A stretch of DNA of 64,000 nt, taken from NCBI GenBank assembly GCA_948567375.1, contig OX419757.1, forward strand, positions 50,465,665 through 50,529,664, written 5' to 3'. Position numbers and translations under genes: made by a program. Numbering within the stretch: the stretch's first letter is position 1; every line of letters begins with the position of its first letter. Below the pieces are notes generated by a model. The model saw only the letters and a program-made list of their open reading frames with translations. It made no database searches and was not told the origin of the DNA. This document shows positions 33,997-46,601 of this stretch, piece after piece. Origin of the DNA: Lunularia cruciata. Taxonomy: Eukaryota; Streptophyta; Marchantiopsida; Lunulariales; Lunulariaceae.

Positions 33997-34345
33997 CCAC
34001 ATATGCAAAGTATCCTCTTCAAAGGTCTTGGTGAATGATGCAGGTACTTCATCAAATACCAACAGTCTTCTAGTGAATGCAAACCCCTGTCCTTGAATAT
34101 GAAACCTGAAGAGTACCTCCACATATGCAAAGTATCCTCTTCAAAGGTCTTGGTGAATGATGCAGGTACTTCATCAAATACCAACAGTCTTCTAGTGAAT
34201 GCAAACCCCTGTCCTTGAATATGAAACCTGAAGAGTACCTCCACATATGCGAAATATCCTCCTCAAGGTCTTGGTCAATGATGCAGGTACTTCACCAATA
34301 CCAACAGTCTTCTAGTGAATACAAACCCCTGTCCTTGAATACGAA
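33997..34345. repeat. Tandem repeat, 122-bp period, about 2.9 copies
   Basis: The CCACATATGC landmark recurs at 33997, 34119 and 34241, exactly 122 bp apart. Copies one and two are almost identical, while copy three has scattered changes and small deletions. Because 122 is not a multiple of three, the repeat reads in shifting frames, which argues against a protein repeat. The flanks show no wider duplication. Confidence 0.9.
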
Positions 34346-34774
34346 ACAATCTTTGGTGGTCATCCTTGAACATGGAGGTGACATATTCAAACATGTGTGC
34401 GGTCCTTGATATCTGTCAGGCCCGGGCTGAAATGTGTTTGAGGCAAAATCTTTTGGCTGAATTTCTATTCCAGCCAAAGTTCTTAGGAGTTTAAGGGCCT
34501 TTTGTTCGAACATCTTCGAGCCGAAGTTACTCTCCGCCAAAGCCATTCGCCCTTGATCATCCTTAATTTCTAGGCTTAATTCTGCATTCTTCCTTCAGCT
34601 TGCTTCAGATTTGTACTAGGTTGCTCAGGTTGCTGGTTCATTAAGCACAAACTCGGAAGAATGCTCCAACCAAGAACTTTCTTCCTTAAAAGTGGTGAAT
34701 TAGGCTATCCTCTCTGCACAAACAAAATTGAAATTAATAAAAAGAATGAAATTTGTGAAAATGTAGGCACCACA
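34346..34774. other. Unassigned sequence
   Basis: There is no recognisable gene or repeat here. The stretch bridges the tandem repeat and the duplicated block. Confidence 0.3.
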
Positions 34775-35216
34775 AGATGCTTGAAGCTAGGTGTTGTTGA
34801 AATCTAGAAATACAGTCATCTCTGGTATGATCTATCTCAAGTTGTGCTTGAGATGGGAACACTTGAAGACACCTGAAGACAAGGATACTTCACATGCCTA
34901 CGTTAAGCTCTTTATACCCATGCTTAAAAACTATTACTGATGAGCCTAGATTGATGTTCCAAGCAGTGCTTTTATCGCTAATTAGTCTTGTAGCATGTAT
35001 GCTCCTGATATTTGAGTTTTGGATTTAAGAATTCTACAGCAAATGCCTTGATATGCTTAACCCGTGATATCCCTGTACGAAAATGGATTAGTTAAACTTC
35101 AGCCTAATCTAGTCATGGTCCGTGTCTTCCATAATTGGAGGCTAAGCACGAATCAGGCTTGTGTCTTCCGAGATTCAAGGCACCAACACGGAACGAACTG
35201 GTCTCCTCACGTTTCC
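34775..35216 (+). repeat. Diverged copy of the peroxidase upstream region
   Basis: It is colinear with 38139-38605 in the same orientation. Shared blocks include AGATGCTTGAAG, CTCTTTATACCCATGCT, CTTAACCCGTGA, TCAGGCTT and ATTCAAGGCAC. The match has many substitutions and indels, so the duplication is old. The copy at 38139 lies just upstream of the peroxidase start, whereas this one has no peroxidase exon beside it. Confidence 0.75.
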
Positions 35217-35620
35217 AACTCATCATGGTTGCGTACACTCCTTCAATAGATGAGTTTCTCTGGGCAGGAAATGGAAGAAACTGGAAAGAAGCTCTAGATC
35301 CAGACACTCTTAAGAAATCTACAGAAATGAGGCCTTACTTCGGCGAATTTTATTCCTCGGAGATCCTGATAGCTCCTTACATTCCACTTGTAAAGTCTTC
35401 CAGTCACGACAAAAGATCATTTCCACATTAAAGGCACCGGATGGCGCTGTTGATGTAATTTTTAACTCTTCACACCGAATCCGGGACATCTGATCTACAC
35501 ATGTTGTATCTTTGTATCGTTGTAATAAGTGGTATCATTGAAATTTTCATTCATAATCTGAGTAAGATCTCTTTACTTGGAATTTGAAATTCGAACACTT
35601 ACACTGACTGATTCTCTTGA
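35217..35620. other. Unassigned sequence
   Basis: The 98-codon open stretch through 35135-35431 has no recognisable motif. It partly overlaps the duplicated block and is probably chance. Nothing else is visible. Confidence 0.3.
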
Positions 35621-35771
35621 GTGCTCAAAAGTATGCAGGGGTTACAACGCTACCAATTGATTATCCCCGATATACCGGTGGAGGATATCATCGAGATCCC
35701 CAACAAGGGCCCCTCAATATCATCCGAAACTTCGATACTGGAATCATCATCCTCAAAGTTAGAAATGATGG
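35621..35771 (+). pseudogene. Fragment of an EG45/RlpA-like gene, opposite strand
   Basis: This aligns with the last exon of the gene at 39371-39970. The DNA block CATCGAGATC (35689 onward) and the translated pieces DIIEIPNKG and NFDTGIIILKV match FIEISNKAF and DFDIGIITVKV there. The two pieces lie in different frames, so there is at least one indel, and the Cys-containing piece (SKVCRG) is in yet another. Only the 3' end of the gene is present. It is a dead relic of a paralogue. Confidence 0.65.
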
Positions 35772-36304
35772 ACTCCGAAATAGCAGAGCACAGTTTGCAC
35801 CAATGGAGCAGCACAGCAGGAGCTTCATATCATATATGACACCAGCTGAAAGTATTTTACTTATAAGCAACCAGTGTAGAAGTGAATAATCAATCGTACA
35901 AAAGATCTTTTAATATGTAGCATCAGGAGTTTCCAATCAAAGATTGAAACCAGATGAATCTACTTTGCACCAGATTCTTCAGTGCCAAAGTGAGTTATTA
36001 GTGTCAGGATCATTAATTCCATTGTCGATAAAGGAATAAAATGAGATTCTATACTCTGAAACTCTTTATTGGTTACTCTGACGAGGACTGTACAGGAATT
36101 GTAAAAGAGTATGAGCTCGTCACCTCAATTTTATGCATGGAGGAGGAAAGAACCACAAGATATCAATTTCAATCAGGAGTAAAAATTCCATGACAGACCA
36201 CCATCAAAAAATGTATCTATCTATGTACGACCTGCTGTTCACTAAATATTTTCTGCAGCCACTTCGTCCAATCAGCAATTCATCTTCCTAGAAACTACTG
36301 CACC
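35772..36304. other. Unassigned; downstream flank of the peroxidase gene
   Basis: This probably includes the 3' UTR of the minus-strand peroxidase gene next to 36305. I see no clear polyadenylation signal that I can place with confidence and no other gene. Confidence 0.35.
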
Positions 36305-38013
<1,709 letters not shown>

Positions 38014-38065
38014 CTTTGCTTCTTATCTTTATTGAAAAGATAAACTGGAACTGGGATAAGTGAGC

Positions 38066-38072
38066 TATATAT
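38066..38072 (-). promoter_or_regulatory. Peroxidase TATA box
   Basis: On the minus strand, ATATATA in CATATATAGC lies about 53 bp before the ATG at 38013. This would give a transcription start near 38037 and a very short 5' UTR. Confidence 0.5.
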
Positions 38073-38138
38073 GAACTAGTGGATCTAAATCTATGTAAGG
38101 TATCTCAGGAGGAATGAGGAAAAAAGAACAAATGAATT

Positions 38139-38605
38139 AGATGCTTGAAGTTTGAGAGGGACTTGATAACCGTCTTAGAGATCTTCTATTCCAAGCTATG
38201 CTTGGGTTGAGAAAATCTGGAGACGAAGATGCTATCTCTGTGTAAACTTAGGCTCTTTATACCCATGCTAAACACTGACGAGCCTTGGTGTTCAAGCAGT
38301 GCTTGGTCACCGATTGCATATAGTATACTTCAAGAACTTACAGAAACTAATATAATAGTGTGATCGCTGGCATGCATGTTTCTCATGTTTCAATTTTGAA
38401 TCTAGTATTTATACAGTATTCTTGGATGTACTTAACCCGTGAAAACGCTGTACCAAAATGGCCATCAATTAGAAAAACTGAATTCCTAGCCAGTAATGTG
38501 TGTCTACCTTAATTGAGAGGTGATAAAGCCTGAGTCAGGCTTCGATCCTTCCCATATTCAAGGCACTAGCAAGGAATTAACAAGTTCCATTCTCATCACG
38601 TTTCC
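38139..38605 (+). repeat. Duplicated block upstream of the peroxidase gene
   Basis: This is the partner of 34775-35216. It begins about 126 bp upstream of the peroxidase ATG, so it may include distal promoter sequence. The two copies keep the same orientation. Confidence 0.75.
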
Positions 38606-38944
38606 GGTGATTCAGAATGATACGCTTTCCCTCACTGTTTCGTCGGACCAAATCAAAATCTCCAGATCTAGCTGCTGGGATCTATCTATGCTGATAGTTC
38701 TTCGAAACTTCAGTCAGATATTCCACATATGGATATTCCAGATTGAAACATATATAAAAGGGTATGTAGTATGGAAAGGCAGAAGTATGTCGATGTCGGC
38801 ATCAACAATGAATAAGCCAAGGATGATACTGTCGTGCATCTATAACTGAAAGACACCGTTGATGTAAGTCACTGTTCCTTGAGGGTCTTAGATTTGTTTA
38901 CACATATGTGCAATATCAGTATCTATGTTAGCAATTGGGACTAC

Positions 38945-38980
38945 CACGGCCAATTCAGGCGAAGATGCAGGAGAACGAAT
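38945..38980 (+). pseudogene. Peroxidase C-terminal fragment on the plus strand
   Basis: The translation HGQFRRRCRRTN matches the last residues of the neighbouring peroxidase (QGQIRRRCSRTN), but lies on the opposite strand upstream of that gene. No other peroxidase exon is visible around it. The match is short (12 codons), but its Cys/Arg pattern is distinctive. It is probably the tail of a deleted or inverted paralogue. Confidence 0.5.
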
Positions 38981-39370
38981 TATGATAAAAGGATGTGGGA
39001 GTACGATAATTCTGCTGATGATTCCGATAGCCAAGAATGGCAACCGCTTTCTTCTACTCTCTTTGGACAGATCTTGCAAATTGCTTTCTGGCTGACCCAT
39101 GCATTTCATGTGATGCTTTCCCATTCTATTAGGAATATTGAACAGTTCTTTTCTTTTCAGAACCAATGAGGAGTTACAAATTTCTTTCGTCTTAGCAATT
39201 CAATACATATTAAGGAATAGATGGTTTATTCGGAACCCAGTTTCTTATGATCTAGCTACTAACTAGGTTCGGCTGCTTGCTTGCTTACTGTCTACGTAAT
39301 ATAAACTCGCAGTATGATATTTGAACCTCCATTAGCAATGTGAAGAAGGTGTATTCTTACGAACTCAATG
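38981..39370. other. Intergenic, nothing recognised
   Basis: This separates the peroxidase relic from the EG45-like gene. The open stretch continuing from 38945 has no motif beyond the peroxidase tail. The 3' UTR of the EG45-like gene should lie in its right part. Confidence 0.4.
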
Positions 39371-39970
39371 TCAATCACTCGTAACTTTGACTGTGATGAT
39401 TCCTATATCGAAGTCGGAGACGGTGTTAAAAGCCTTATTTGAGATCTCGATGAAATCACCCACCAACGTGTCGATGACGGTCAATTGGACAGTCCTCTTA
39501 CCCTTGCATATTTTCGAGCCTCCTACGCATGACACTAGAATCTTCTTTCCGCAGTTATTTTGGCCATTGTCTCCGATGAAAAGTGAAGTTGGTACTCCGA
39601 CGTACAACCCACCCGTGTCCGCTTGAAAGCTGATATCATCTCCATGGCATGCGGTTTCTGCAATTGAATTGAATTAACCCGCTGAGACAATTGAGCTCTG
39701 AATTCTCGTACTGGGTAACGCGATCTACCAGGTATAAAATCTGATAACCAGATGTGTCATGATCATGGTTGCTAGAGCTTTGGCTGAATCTAGACCACAT
39801 CTAGCACACAAGAGTTTGACAAGTTCAAATTGTTGTGGAACCTTACCAATTGGTCTGCCAATGTCATAGCCCACCGACTTCATGGTCTTCGTGGTCTTTG
39901 CCGCAGAAGAGTCTACGCTTATAAGGGCTGCGATGATGAAAAGGGCAGGAAACACAGCTGATTTCACCAT
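39371..39970 (-). CDS. EG45-like / RlpA-type double-psi barrel secreted protein, two exons
   Basis: The likely product is a small secreted apoplastic protein of the EG45-like / plant natriuretic peptide-like group, related to the expansin N-terminal barrel. Exons: 39847-39970 and 39371-39657, with a GT...AG intron of 189 bp in phase 1; the mature frame is 136 codons. Residues 1 to about 23 are a signal peptide (FPALFIIAALISV core). The domain follows with TACHGDDISF, GLYVGVPTSLF, NNCGKKILVSC, KRTVQLTVID, FIEISNKAFNTV and DFDIGIITVKV; the FIEIS...AF...D.D.GII.V pattern is the family's C-terminal hallmark. Four Cys are seen in the domain. The usual Asp-x-Cys after the central strand is replaced (VIDTLVG), so ligand or disulfide details differ. 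No lesion is seen. A paralogue fragment lies at 35621. Confidence 0.75.
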
Positions 39971-41085
39971 TTTGTGCAGGCTTCTTAGACTATCGGATAC
40001 TTGTCTAGCTAGGTTCTCCTGTAGTATGTGAACTGCAAATAATCTGCTTGGAGGGTCTTCTATCCTCTGTGCTAACGCAAGATGGAGAGCTTCAGATTAC
40101 GCTTAAGTTGGAGCTACGATGTGCATCCGTATTGCAATGCTTGTCGATGTTTAGGAAGCTAACGTTCTATATATACGAGGCGTGCAAGCTTGAAATGGCC
40201 TCGTAACAATATGCAGTTTTTCGAGCATATCCTCCTGAGTTTCATCATCTGATACTAACAAATACTCCACTACTAACTCGGACTAGAATAGGTACTTTTG
40301 TCATCCATCAAGTGGAATATATATGTACGAAATTGTCTCATAAGAAACAGAGCATACCAAATGGTGGATTTCCTTCCTCCACGTGCTTCATCCTGCCCCC
40401 TTATAGGATTGAAGATGGACCATTAACGGGTTCCTCGCATCCGCTCTAAATTCTGACGCGAGTAGGCGGTAACTTCAAAGACTTGGGAGATCTTGAATAG
40501 GACATTATGCAATCAAGAGTGTTTCGTCCCCAGCCATTTGGCTGGATCACTTCGTAGGCCAAGGTGGTGGACAGATGGATCGTCCGTTCCACACGAGACG
40601 ACAAAACTCAACTTTTGCTCACAAAAACGTAACAGTGAATATCCTCAACTGCAGATAGCTATCTAAGGAAACATCTCCAGCTGCCTTGTTCTAGTTGAGC
40701 GTTGGTGACCGCAGCTTTCTTTCATCTTCTCTCTTGTCCTCCGTGCTGCAGGTTTTGTGTGTGGTTGCGACTTAAATGTTCCAGGGGTGGGTATTCAAAG
40801 TGAGTCTCTGGAGTTGGTGTTGCCTCTCGTTCTGGTGTTTCTCTTTTTTCAATGCCAAATTCTGAGTTAAGGAAAAATTAATGATTCTGGGGCTTTCCTA
40901 CCGGAGTTGCTGCGTTGTTGAGTGCATCAAGTTTGTCATTATAGGAGCTGCTGCTGTCATTATCATGGTCCTCTTCCAAGAGTATAATTCTGTATAACTC
41001 TGTAGGAGTTTACTCCTCATGTGAAACCTCCAACTGAAGAATGTAAACCTCAATAAGAAGGTTCTCATTGAGGTTTTGGATTCTA
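39971..41085. other. Intergenic and promoter region, no other gene seen
   Basis: The proximal part is the promoter and leader of the EG45-like gene. Beyond about 40300 I see no exon, RNA gene or repeat I can name. D2 begins near 41086. Confidence 0.4.
40168..40175 (-). promoter_or_regulatory. TATA box of the EG45-like gene
   Basis: TATATATA on the minus strand lies 198 bp before the ATG at 39970, followed by a plausible leader without an upstream long frame. Confidence 0.45.
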
Positions 41086-42051
41086 CCAAGAATTCATGTC
41101 GCAGACAATGGATCTCACTTTATCAACAAAGAGAAACATGATTTACTACCGCGTACTGGATCCAGCACCACGGAATCTACCCCTTACCACTCATATGCAA
41201 ATGGTAAAGTCTAATGCGTCATTGGGATTCACCCAAACGCTCCTCAAGAAAATGGTAAGTATAAACCCCACAGCCTGGGATTAGAAGCTCCTAGGTGCTC
41301 TTTGGGCTTACCGCACCACCATACAACTCACTACAGGCTACACCCTATTCTAGCTTGTCTACGGGCAAGAGGTGATTTTACCTATAGAATTTTTAATTCC
41401 TTCACTTCACTTGCTAACAGCAGTTTGATATGGATGTCTCGGTCTCTTGGCGAGGAGACAACAATAGAAGGAAGAGATTTTGCACTGCATACTCTAAAAC
41501 ACATCTAAGGGCACTCTACATGTAGTACCCCATTCAAACAAAGCACAAAAATTACTTTGATCACAAAACCAAAGGAGGTCACACCTTCCAAATGGAACTT
41601 AGTGTTAAAATTTAATGATAGAGTTGGCCAATTTTCCAACGAGTTCATGGGAAAATGGCTCGGTCCCTATCAGGTATGGGAAGTGTTTGATAATGGATCA
41701 AGCCAGTTGGAAAGGTTGGATGGAAAACTCTTGGAATCCAGTACCAATGGTGCCAAGTGCAGACCATATAGTCTGCACTACATCCCAGTGAGAGACAACG
41801 AAGAAAAGATACCATATGAAACTTGGTATTACAAAGGAAGAGACTATGGGAATACCCTTGTGGGAAGACCTTCCACCTGGATTCCAAGGACTTCCTTGGT
41901 TACTCTGGGATCATCTCCAGGCTCCTTCTTGTTTCATGATAGTGCAGCTAGGACCAATAGTACCAAAAAAGATAGATCCAAACATGGCTATGTGAACTTT
42001 AAGCATAGCGGTGTACTTAATAATTGTGCCGGTTCACATTCAAAGGCAAAA
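41086..42051 (+). pseudogene. D2: decayed Ty3/gypsy integrase end and C-terminus
   Basis: The stretch starts in the integrase core with IHVADNGSHFINKE, keeping the second catalytic Asp that D1 lost. Broken sequence follows through the LVYGQEV-type block near 41350. The 171-codon open stretch 41557-42072 has VLKFNDRVGQFSNEF and GKWLGPYQVWEVFDNGS, the usual post-integrase barrel of plant gypsy elements. Colinear with D1 (about 960-1940). Everything upstream of the second Asp block is missing, so D2 is truncated at its left end. Confidence 0.75.
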
Positions 42052-43181
42052 TGGTGCCACCGGAAGGGATAATTCATCTTCAACTTCCAGATTGCACGAT
42101 ATTTACAATGTCTCAATTTGAGTGCAAAAAGATGCCACATTCATGAAGACATTTCCATCCTAAAATAGGATGGCACAACACAAATAGGAATTTAAATGCA
42201 AAACAAGAAATTATAATATTCATCAATGATGATTCAATCCCTATAAAACCTTGTAGGATTCCTTAAATCTTTTACTTTACAATTCTGACTTAGCGAGAGA
42301 GTGAATAGTTGAGCAGTTGCACCAAGAAGAAATCTATCAAGTGATAGTGCACATTTCATCAAAGAAAAATCAAAGTAAGTAGGGCAAAGTTGAAGATTCT
42401 ATGTGAGAGGAAAAGCAGTTCACAGCTGGACTGATTGCAGGAGCAATTCACAACAAGCATGATCAGATAGGTCAAGAGAATATCATTTGCGGTAATTTGT
42501 GAATTTCAACTGAAGGTAGAGAACTGCCAGGTTGATAGAGTCTTGCCAATGCATGAGTTAGAGAAAGCCTTTAAGGAGGCTTTTCAAGAAGTAGACAGTT
42601 CTATAGACTCACAACAAAGTCTGCGGGAGGACCAATGAGAAGGCAAAGCATATTCTATGAAGATTATATGGAATGGCTCCCATATACATGCAATCGGAGC
42701 ACTTGTGTGATTTAAGCAACATGGACCTTGAGACAAAGTAGAATATGGAGAGGGTGGAAGTTGGAACATTGTGGCACACAAATTCTTTCTGCCAAGTGAC
42801 AAAGAGTTGGTCTGAGTACAAGAAATGGTGGAAGAAATTCATGTGGATTCAAAAGTGACCCACTTGTCAATTCTCATAGCAGACCTCAAAGCAAAGTTAT
42901 TCCCTATTACTAAGGAAACAATATAGGAAGTATTCTCTCTACCAAGGAAGACAAAAGACATCCCTTGGCATGGAGAGAATTCTAGTTTAGCCTGCATCAA
43001 CTTAAAAGGGTTATTTTTCTTCAAAATAACCAACAATGCACCCAAAACTATACACATGAAGAGTTCCCAATGGCCATGGTGACATATCCACCACTTTACT
43101 TTACCATAAATAGTTTCCACTTGCTTATTGGAGGCCAAAGGAATGTGCCATATCTAACTGTGTCCCTCATGGATGCTCCAA
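42052..43181 (+). mobile_element. D2: probable 3' LTR part with decayed ORF
   Basis: It starts TGGTGCCACC after AAAGGCAAAA, as in D1. A CCCTATAAAACC box is near 42240. Decayed coding sequence shared with D1 follows: LPSDKEL near 42785, VEEIHVD near 42830, ITKETI and EVFSLP near 42910. It ends where unit A4 begins, within a few bases of the point where D1's colinearity also ends (3139). Confidence 0.45.
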
Positions 43182-44854
43182 TGTGGTAAACACATTTTTT
43201 GTTTTTGGTTGTTTTACAAGAAGAGGAATTGAACCCAAATGGCTATGAAAGAAGGAGAATCATAACGTTGGGTCAAACCCAGAGTAGTTTACTTTGTGTC
43301 AAGAAAAGAAGAACTCGGATTAGACTTATTAATGGAGAAAACCAAAGTAAGGAAAGTTTGTCTAGGGGTGATCAACCCGATGCAAAGCCTAGCAGCGTGA
43401 AGGATGAACAAGCAGAAGGATGAAGCCTGGCAGCATGAGTTAGCAAGGAGGAATAGAGAAGAAGAGAAATGGCAAGGACTTACCATTAATGTTGAAGCCC
43501 AACTTGCTTGATACATGGAAGAGAAGGAAGCATTGAGAGCCAAGGTAGAGGATGCATTGAAGATGTATTGTGAAGAGTTGCAAGTGGAGAGAGATCAAGG
43601 TCATACATTGGAGCAAGTAGGAGGAGTAGTAGAAAAGCTCAGTGCAATGCTAAAAACCAAAGCCAAAGTGAAGGTAGAAGAAGTACGCTCACACGAGTTG
43701 AAGTTGTTAGTGCGGGAGATGAGAGACAGAAAGGTGAAGGATAAAAATTTGAATAATTTGCTGATTTGCCTAAAAGGTCGAGTAGATAGGAAGATAGAAG
43801 TTGGAGACAATGTTTGTCTCAGATTAGATTTAGTTAAATCTGAGTTAGAGCAGATTGGAGTAACATAAATGTAGTGAATGAAGAGAAGTAGGAGTGCAAT
43901 TGTCCTGAGAGTAGTTATCCAGAGCAATTAGGAGTAAGTGGGTTGGAAGATAAGAAGATAGATAAATTACCCATGAGTTCAATTGCAGTTCGGACTGAAA
44001 AGATTATAGAAATAGAGGAAGAATTCGTTGTAATAGAGAAGTCCAAAGAACAATAGGCAAAGGAAGTTACATTGGGTGTAGAAGAAGTGGAGGTTGACAT
44101 TGGATTGGATTTACAACCAAATTGAGATATGAATAAAAAATATGAAGAGTGGGTGCCATTTCAAATTTGGAGATTGTTAGGAAACTGCATTTTAGTTAGT
44201 AATTATCAAAGTGCTCTGCCTATTTAGTATTTATATTTCTGAAGTTGAGTAAAGCATAGTGTTGTAATTCAATGCTCATCATTTCTGAGTATAAACCCTA
44301 TGTCTGTTTGTGAGTGTTTGGAGAATTTTGAAATGCAAGTTAGTGAGCTTGTTAGATGTTGGATTCCATAGTTCTGATTTCATTCTGTGCGTTTGATCTT
44401 GAGTGAATAGTAATTGAAGCAATGCCTTGATAGATATAAGAGGAATTGTAGTGTTGGTAGTATTTTGCATTGGTCAGCGCAACATGGGGTTGATACAAAG
44501 CAATTTTGATCAAGGAAGTTGTGCCTTCAATGGAGGGGTGGAACACAATTCTGAGGCAAAATCATTTCAAAGTGAAGTAGCCTTCTTTGGGAAAACTTGA
44601 ATTGTCACAATCAAGATTTTTTAGAAAGATATGATGAAGTTATGATTATGGGAGTGTGAATTTGTGATGAGACTATGAATCAATGCTTGTTACTCTCTTC
44701 TGGGTGTGATTTCTACCCAAGAGATTCAAGATGCAACCAAGAAGAACTAAATTGTTACTTTAACTTAGTATTTGACCATTTTTGACTCGTATCTTTGTGA
44801 GAACAAACTTTACTTACTGATTATTGCAAAAGTGATACTTGCCGAGTTGTCACA
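43182..44854 (+). mobile_element. Unit A4: 1.7-kb family-A unit, no clear TSD
   Basis: It begins TGTGGTAAACACATTTTTTG and ends GCCGAGTTGTCACA, so both family ends are present. The N-terminal half of the ORF is deleted, and the frame is entered directly in the coiled coil. The flanks are TCCAA (left) and TCTGG (right), which do not match. A4 could be an aged insertion, a unit left after recombination, or the true 3' LTR of D2. The last would explain both the missing duplication and the end of D colinearity at its left edge. Confidence 0.75.
43515..43868 (+). pseudogene. A4: coiled-coil remnant of the family-A protein
   Basis: These 117 codons match A2 and A5: KMYCEELQVERDQGHTLE corresponds to KMYREELKVERSRGYASK in A5, then LRELKLLV-type and DNVCLRLDLVKSELEQI blocks. 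A stop follows at 43866. The segment is Glu/Lys/Leu-rich with heptad-like spacing. Confidence 0.6.
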
Positions 44855-45199
44855 TCTGGGAAGTCCCAACCAGCACCAGCAATAGGAGAAGGTGGATATC
44901 ATCAACCTAGAGAAAGATTCATCAGAAACTTGCATAGACATGCACACTCCACTAGGGCAAAGGAAGGGAATAGAAGGATCTTCTCAAAGGATGGAGATAG
45001 CATTAATGACCTGATTTTGTCATTAACCAATGACATGGGACTCTTTGGCACGGGGCTTCTTTACCACCAATATCCCTAAGGCAGATGTTGTTTTCTATTT
45101 TGGAGGACACTTCCATATTGCACTTGATGCCTAGGGAGGAGCTGAGTAGTTTGTATGATGCCGTGACTAAGAGGCTATAGGACAACGATCTTGTAGAGC
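44855..45199 (+). pseudogene. Decayed coding-like DNA right of A4
   Basis: A frame through about 44857-45080 gives RERFIRNLHRHAHSTRA and DLILSLTNDMGLFGTGLLY before a stop. It is clearly former coding sequence, but from a family I do not recognise. It continues beyond the B solo LTR. Confidence 0.4.
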
Positions 45200-45884
45200 T
45201 GTAACACCCATTTGTGCATGTGTGTGGTAATGGGATATTTAGCTTGGTATTACAAGTACTTAAGAGATATTATTTATATAAAGATAAAGGATGGTTCTAT
45301 ATTAGTCATGGTTAGCTAAAGTTAGTCATAGCTAAGATAGATGGGACCTTACTTTAGAGGAAGTAGAAAAGATGAGCACCACTATTTTGGATTTTAGTGT
45401 GTTGACTTGGTATTATTCCTAGGTGTTTGGCTTTGGGGAAAGAGTTGAGAACTCTTGGGCCCGCAAGCCTTTTTGTTTTGGATTCTTCTTTAGTCCAAGG
45501 ATAGCCCATGTGAAGGAATCCTTGCTTTAGTGGTTGGGTCAAGATAAGATCACATGCTTAGAGGAATATGCCCATGTGAATGGATATTCCTTTCTACTTT
45601 TTGACTTTACTTGACTTTTAGTCTAGTAACTTGAGTTACTACGGTAATTAGTAACTTTGGTACGTAACTATTTCACAAGTATATAAACAAGGGGTGAGGA
45701 GGTACTCATCATCCTTTCATTTGCAACTATCTCTCTCTCATTGAGTTCTCTAATGAGCAATGTCTTGGAGTGTTAGCCTTGGAGGAGTATGATGGAGTTG
45801 GGGTTCCTTGCCTTCTTAGTCCATGGTGCGCTACCATAATAGCCATCAGAGGTTCATCCTGAGTGAGAGACAGGCCGGCTCACA
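45200..45884 (+). repeat. B solo LTR with exact 4-bp TSD
   Basis: A complete 685-bp B LTR (TGTAACACCC to GGCTCACA) flanked by GAGC on both sides (45196-45199 and 45885-45888). No internal sequence is attached. The exact 4-bp duplication supports 4 bp as the family's spacing. Confidence 0.95.
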
Positions 45885-46601
45885 GAGCAGAATTGGTTAG
45901 AGTTCTTTATCCAAGTAATAGATGCCCTTGATAATAACCTAGTAAGCAAAGCATACTACAACCAATGGCTAGACAATCCTAACTCAACATGGAGACTTGG
46001 GATGGTTTCCATATTAATGGAGTTAAGATGTGGCCATGTTGTTTGTAGACAAGCACATTCACTACAAGAAGAATAAGATCATGCAGTATAGGAGAATTCC
46101 CATAAATACTAAGTGGTAGCTTAAGCATACAAGAAGGATGGGTGCAAAATCAATCTATCACTGCTAGGAAAGAGTTAGGGGAGGCACAAACCCAACTTCA
46201 AGCTCCTTGGACCAACAGGGCAATTGTTAATCAACAATTGGAACCAAAAAATTGAAGACCAAGCAGCTAGAGGAAGATCTTTGCACACCACGTGACCAAG
46301 CATCCCATAGAAAGGAGGTCTCAAGGTAGCTTGGAAGAAGATACTGGAATTGTCTATGACCATTGACTCTTCTTGCAATGAGGTAGAAGGATTAAAGTTG
46401 TCATGGTCTACATTAGAAGCAAAGGTAACCACTTTAGAGAAGGAGAAGAGCAATTAGAAAGCATAAGGGAAGTCCTTGAAGGAGAACTAGCATCTCATAG
46501 GTTGACTATAAATAGTGGAGGACTTCCTTGAGGGAAGCACCACCCTTGGATCAAATACATGGATGGCTGACATATCAACAATCTTTACCCTTGGATTAGC
46601 C
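45885..46601 (+). pseudogene. Decayed coding-like DNA, resembles 6490-6850
   Basis: Broken frames with Glu/Gln-rich coiled-coil-like pieces (for example ARKELGEAQTQLQAP near 46160). It matches the stretch left of A1 in order and general sequence, so both belong to one repeat family. It ends at the C2 LTR. Confidence 0.4.

Noticed and set aside
33972-34244. Repetitive 90-codon minus-strand frame (MEVLFRFHIQ...)
   Set aside because: It is produced by the 122-bp tandem repeat. The period is not a multiple of three, so the reading shifts frame between units and does not form a protein repeat.
35135-35431. 98-codon plus-strand frame as a possible exon
   Set aside because: It starts inside the duplicated upstream block, has no recognisable motif and has no matching frame in the partner copy at 38139.
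43182-44854. A4 as a normal solo insertion with a 5-bp duplication
   Set aside because: The flanks TCCAA and TCTGG do not match; I list A4 as a family-A unit but do not claim a duplication.
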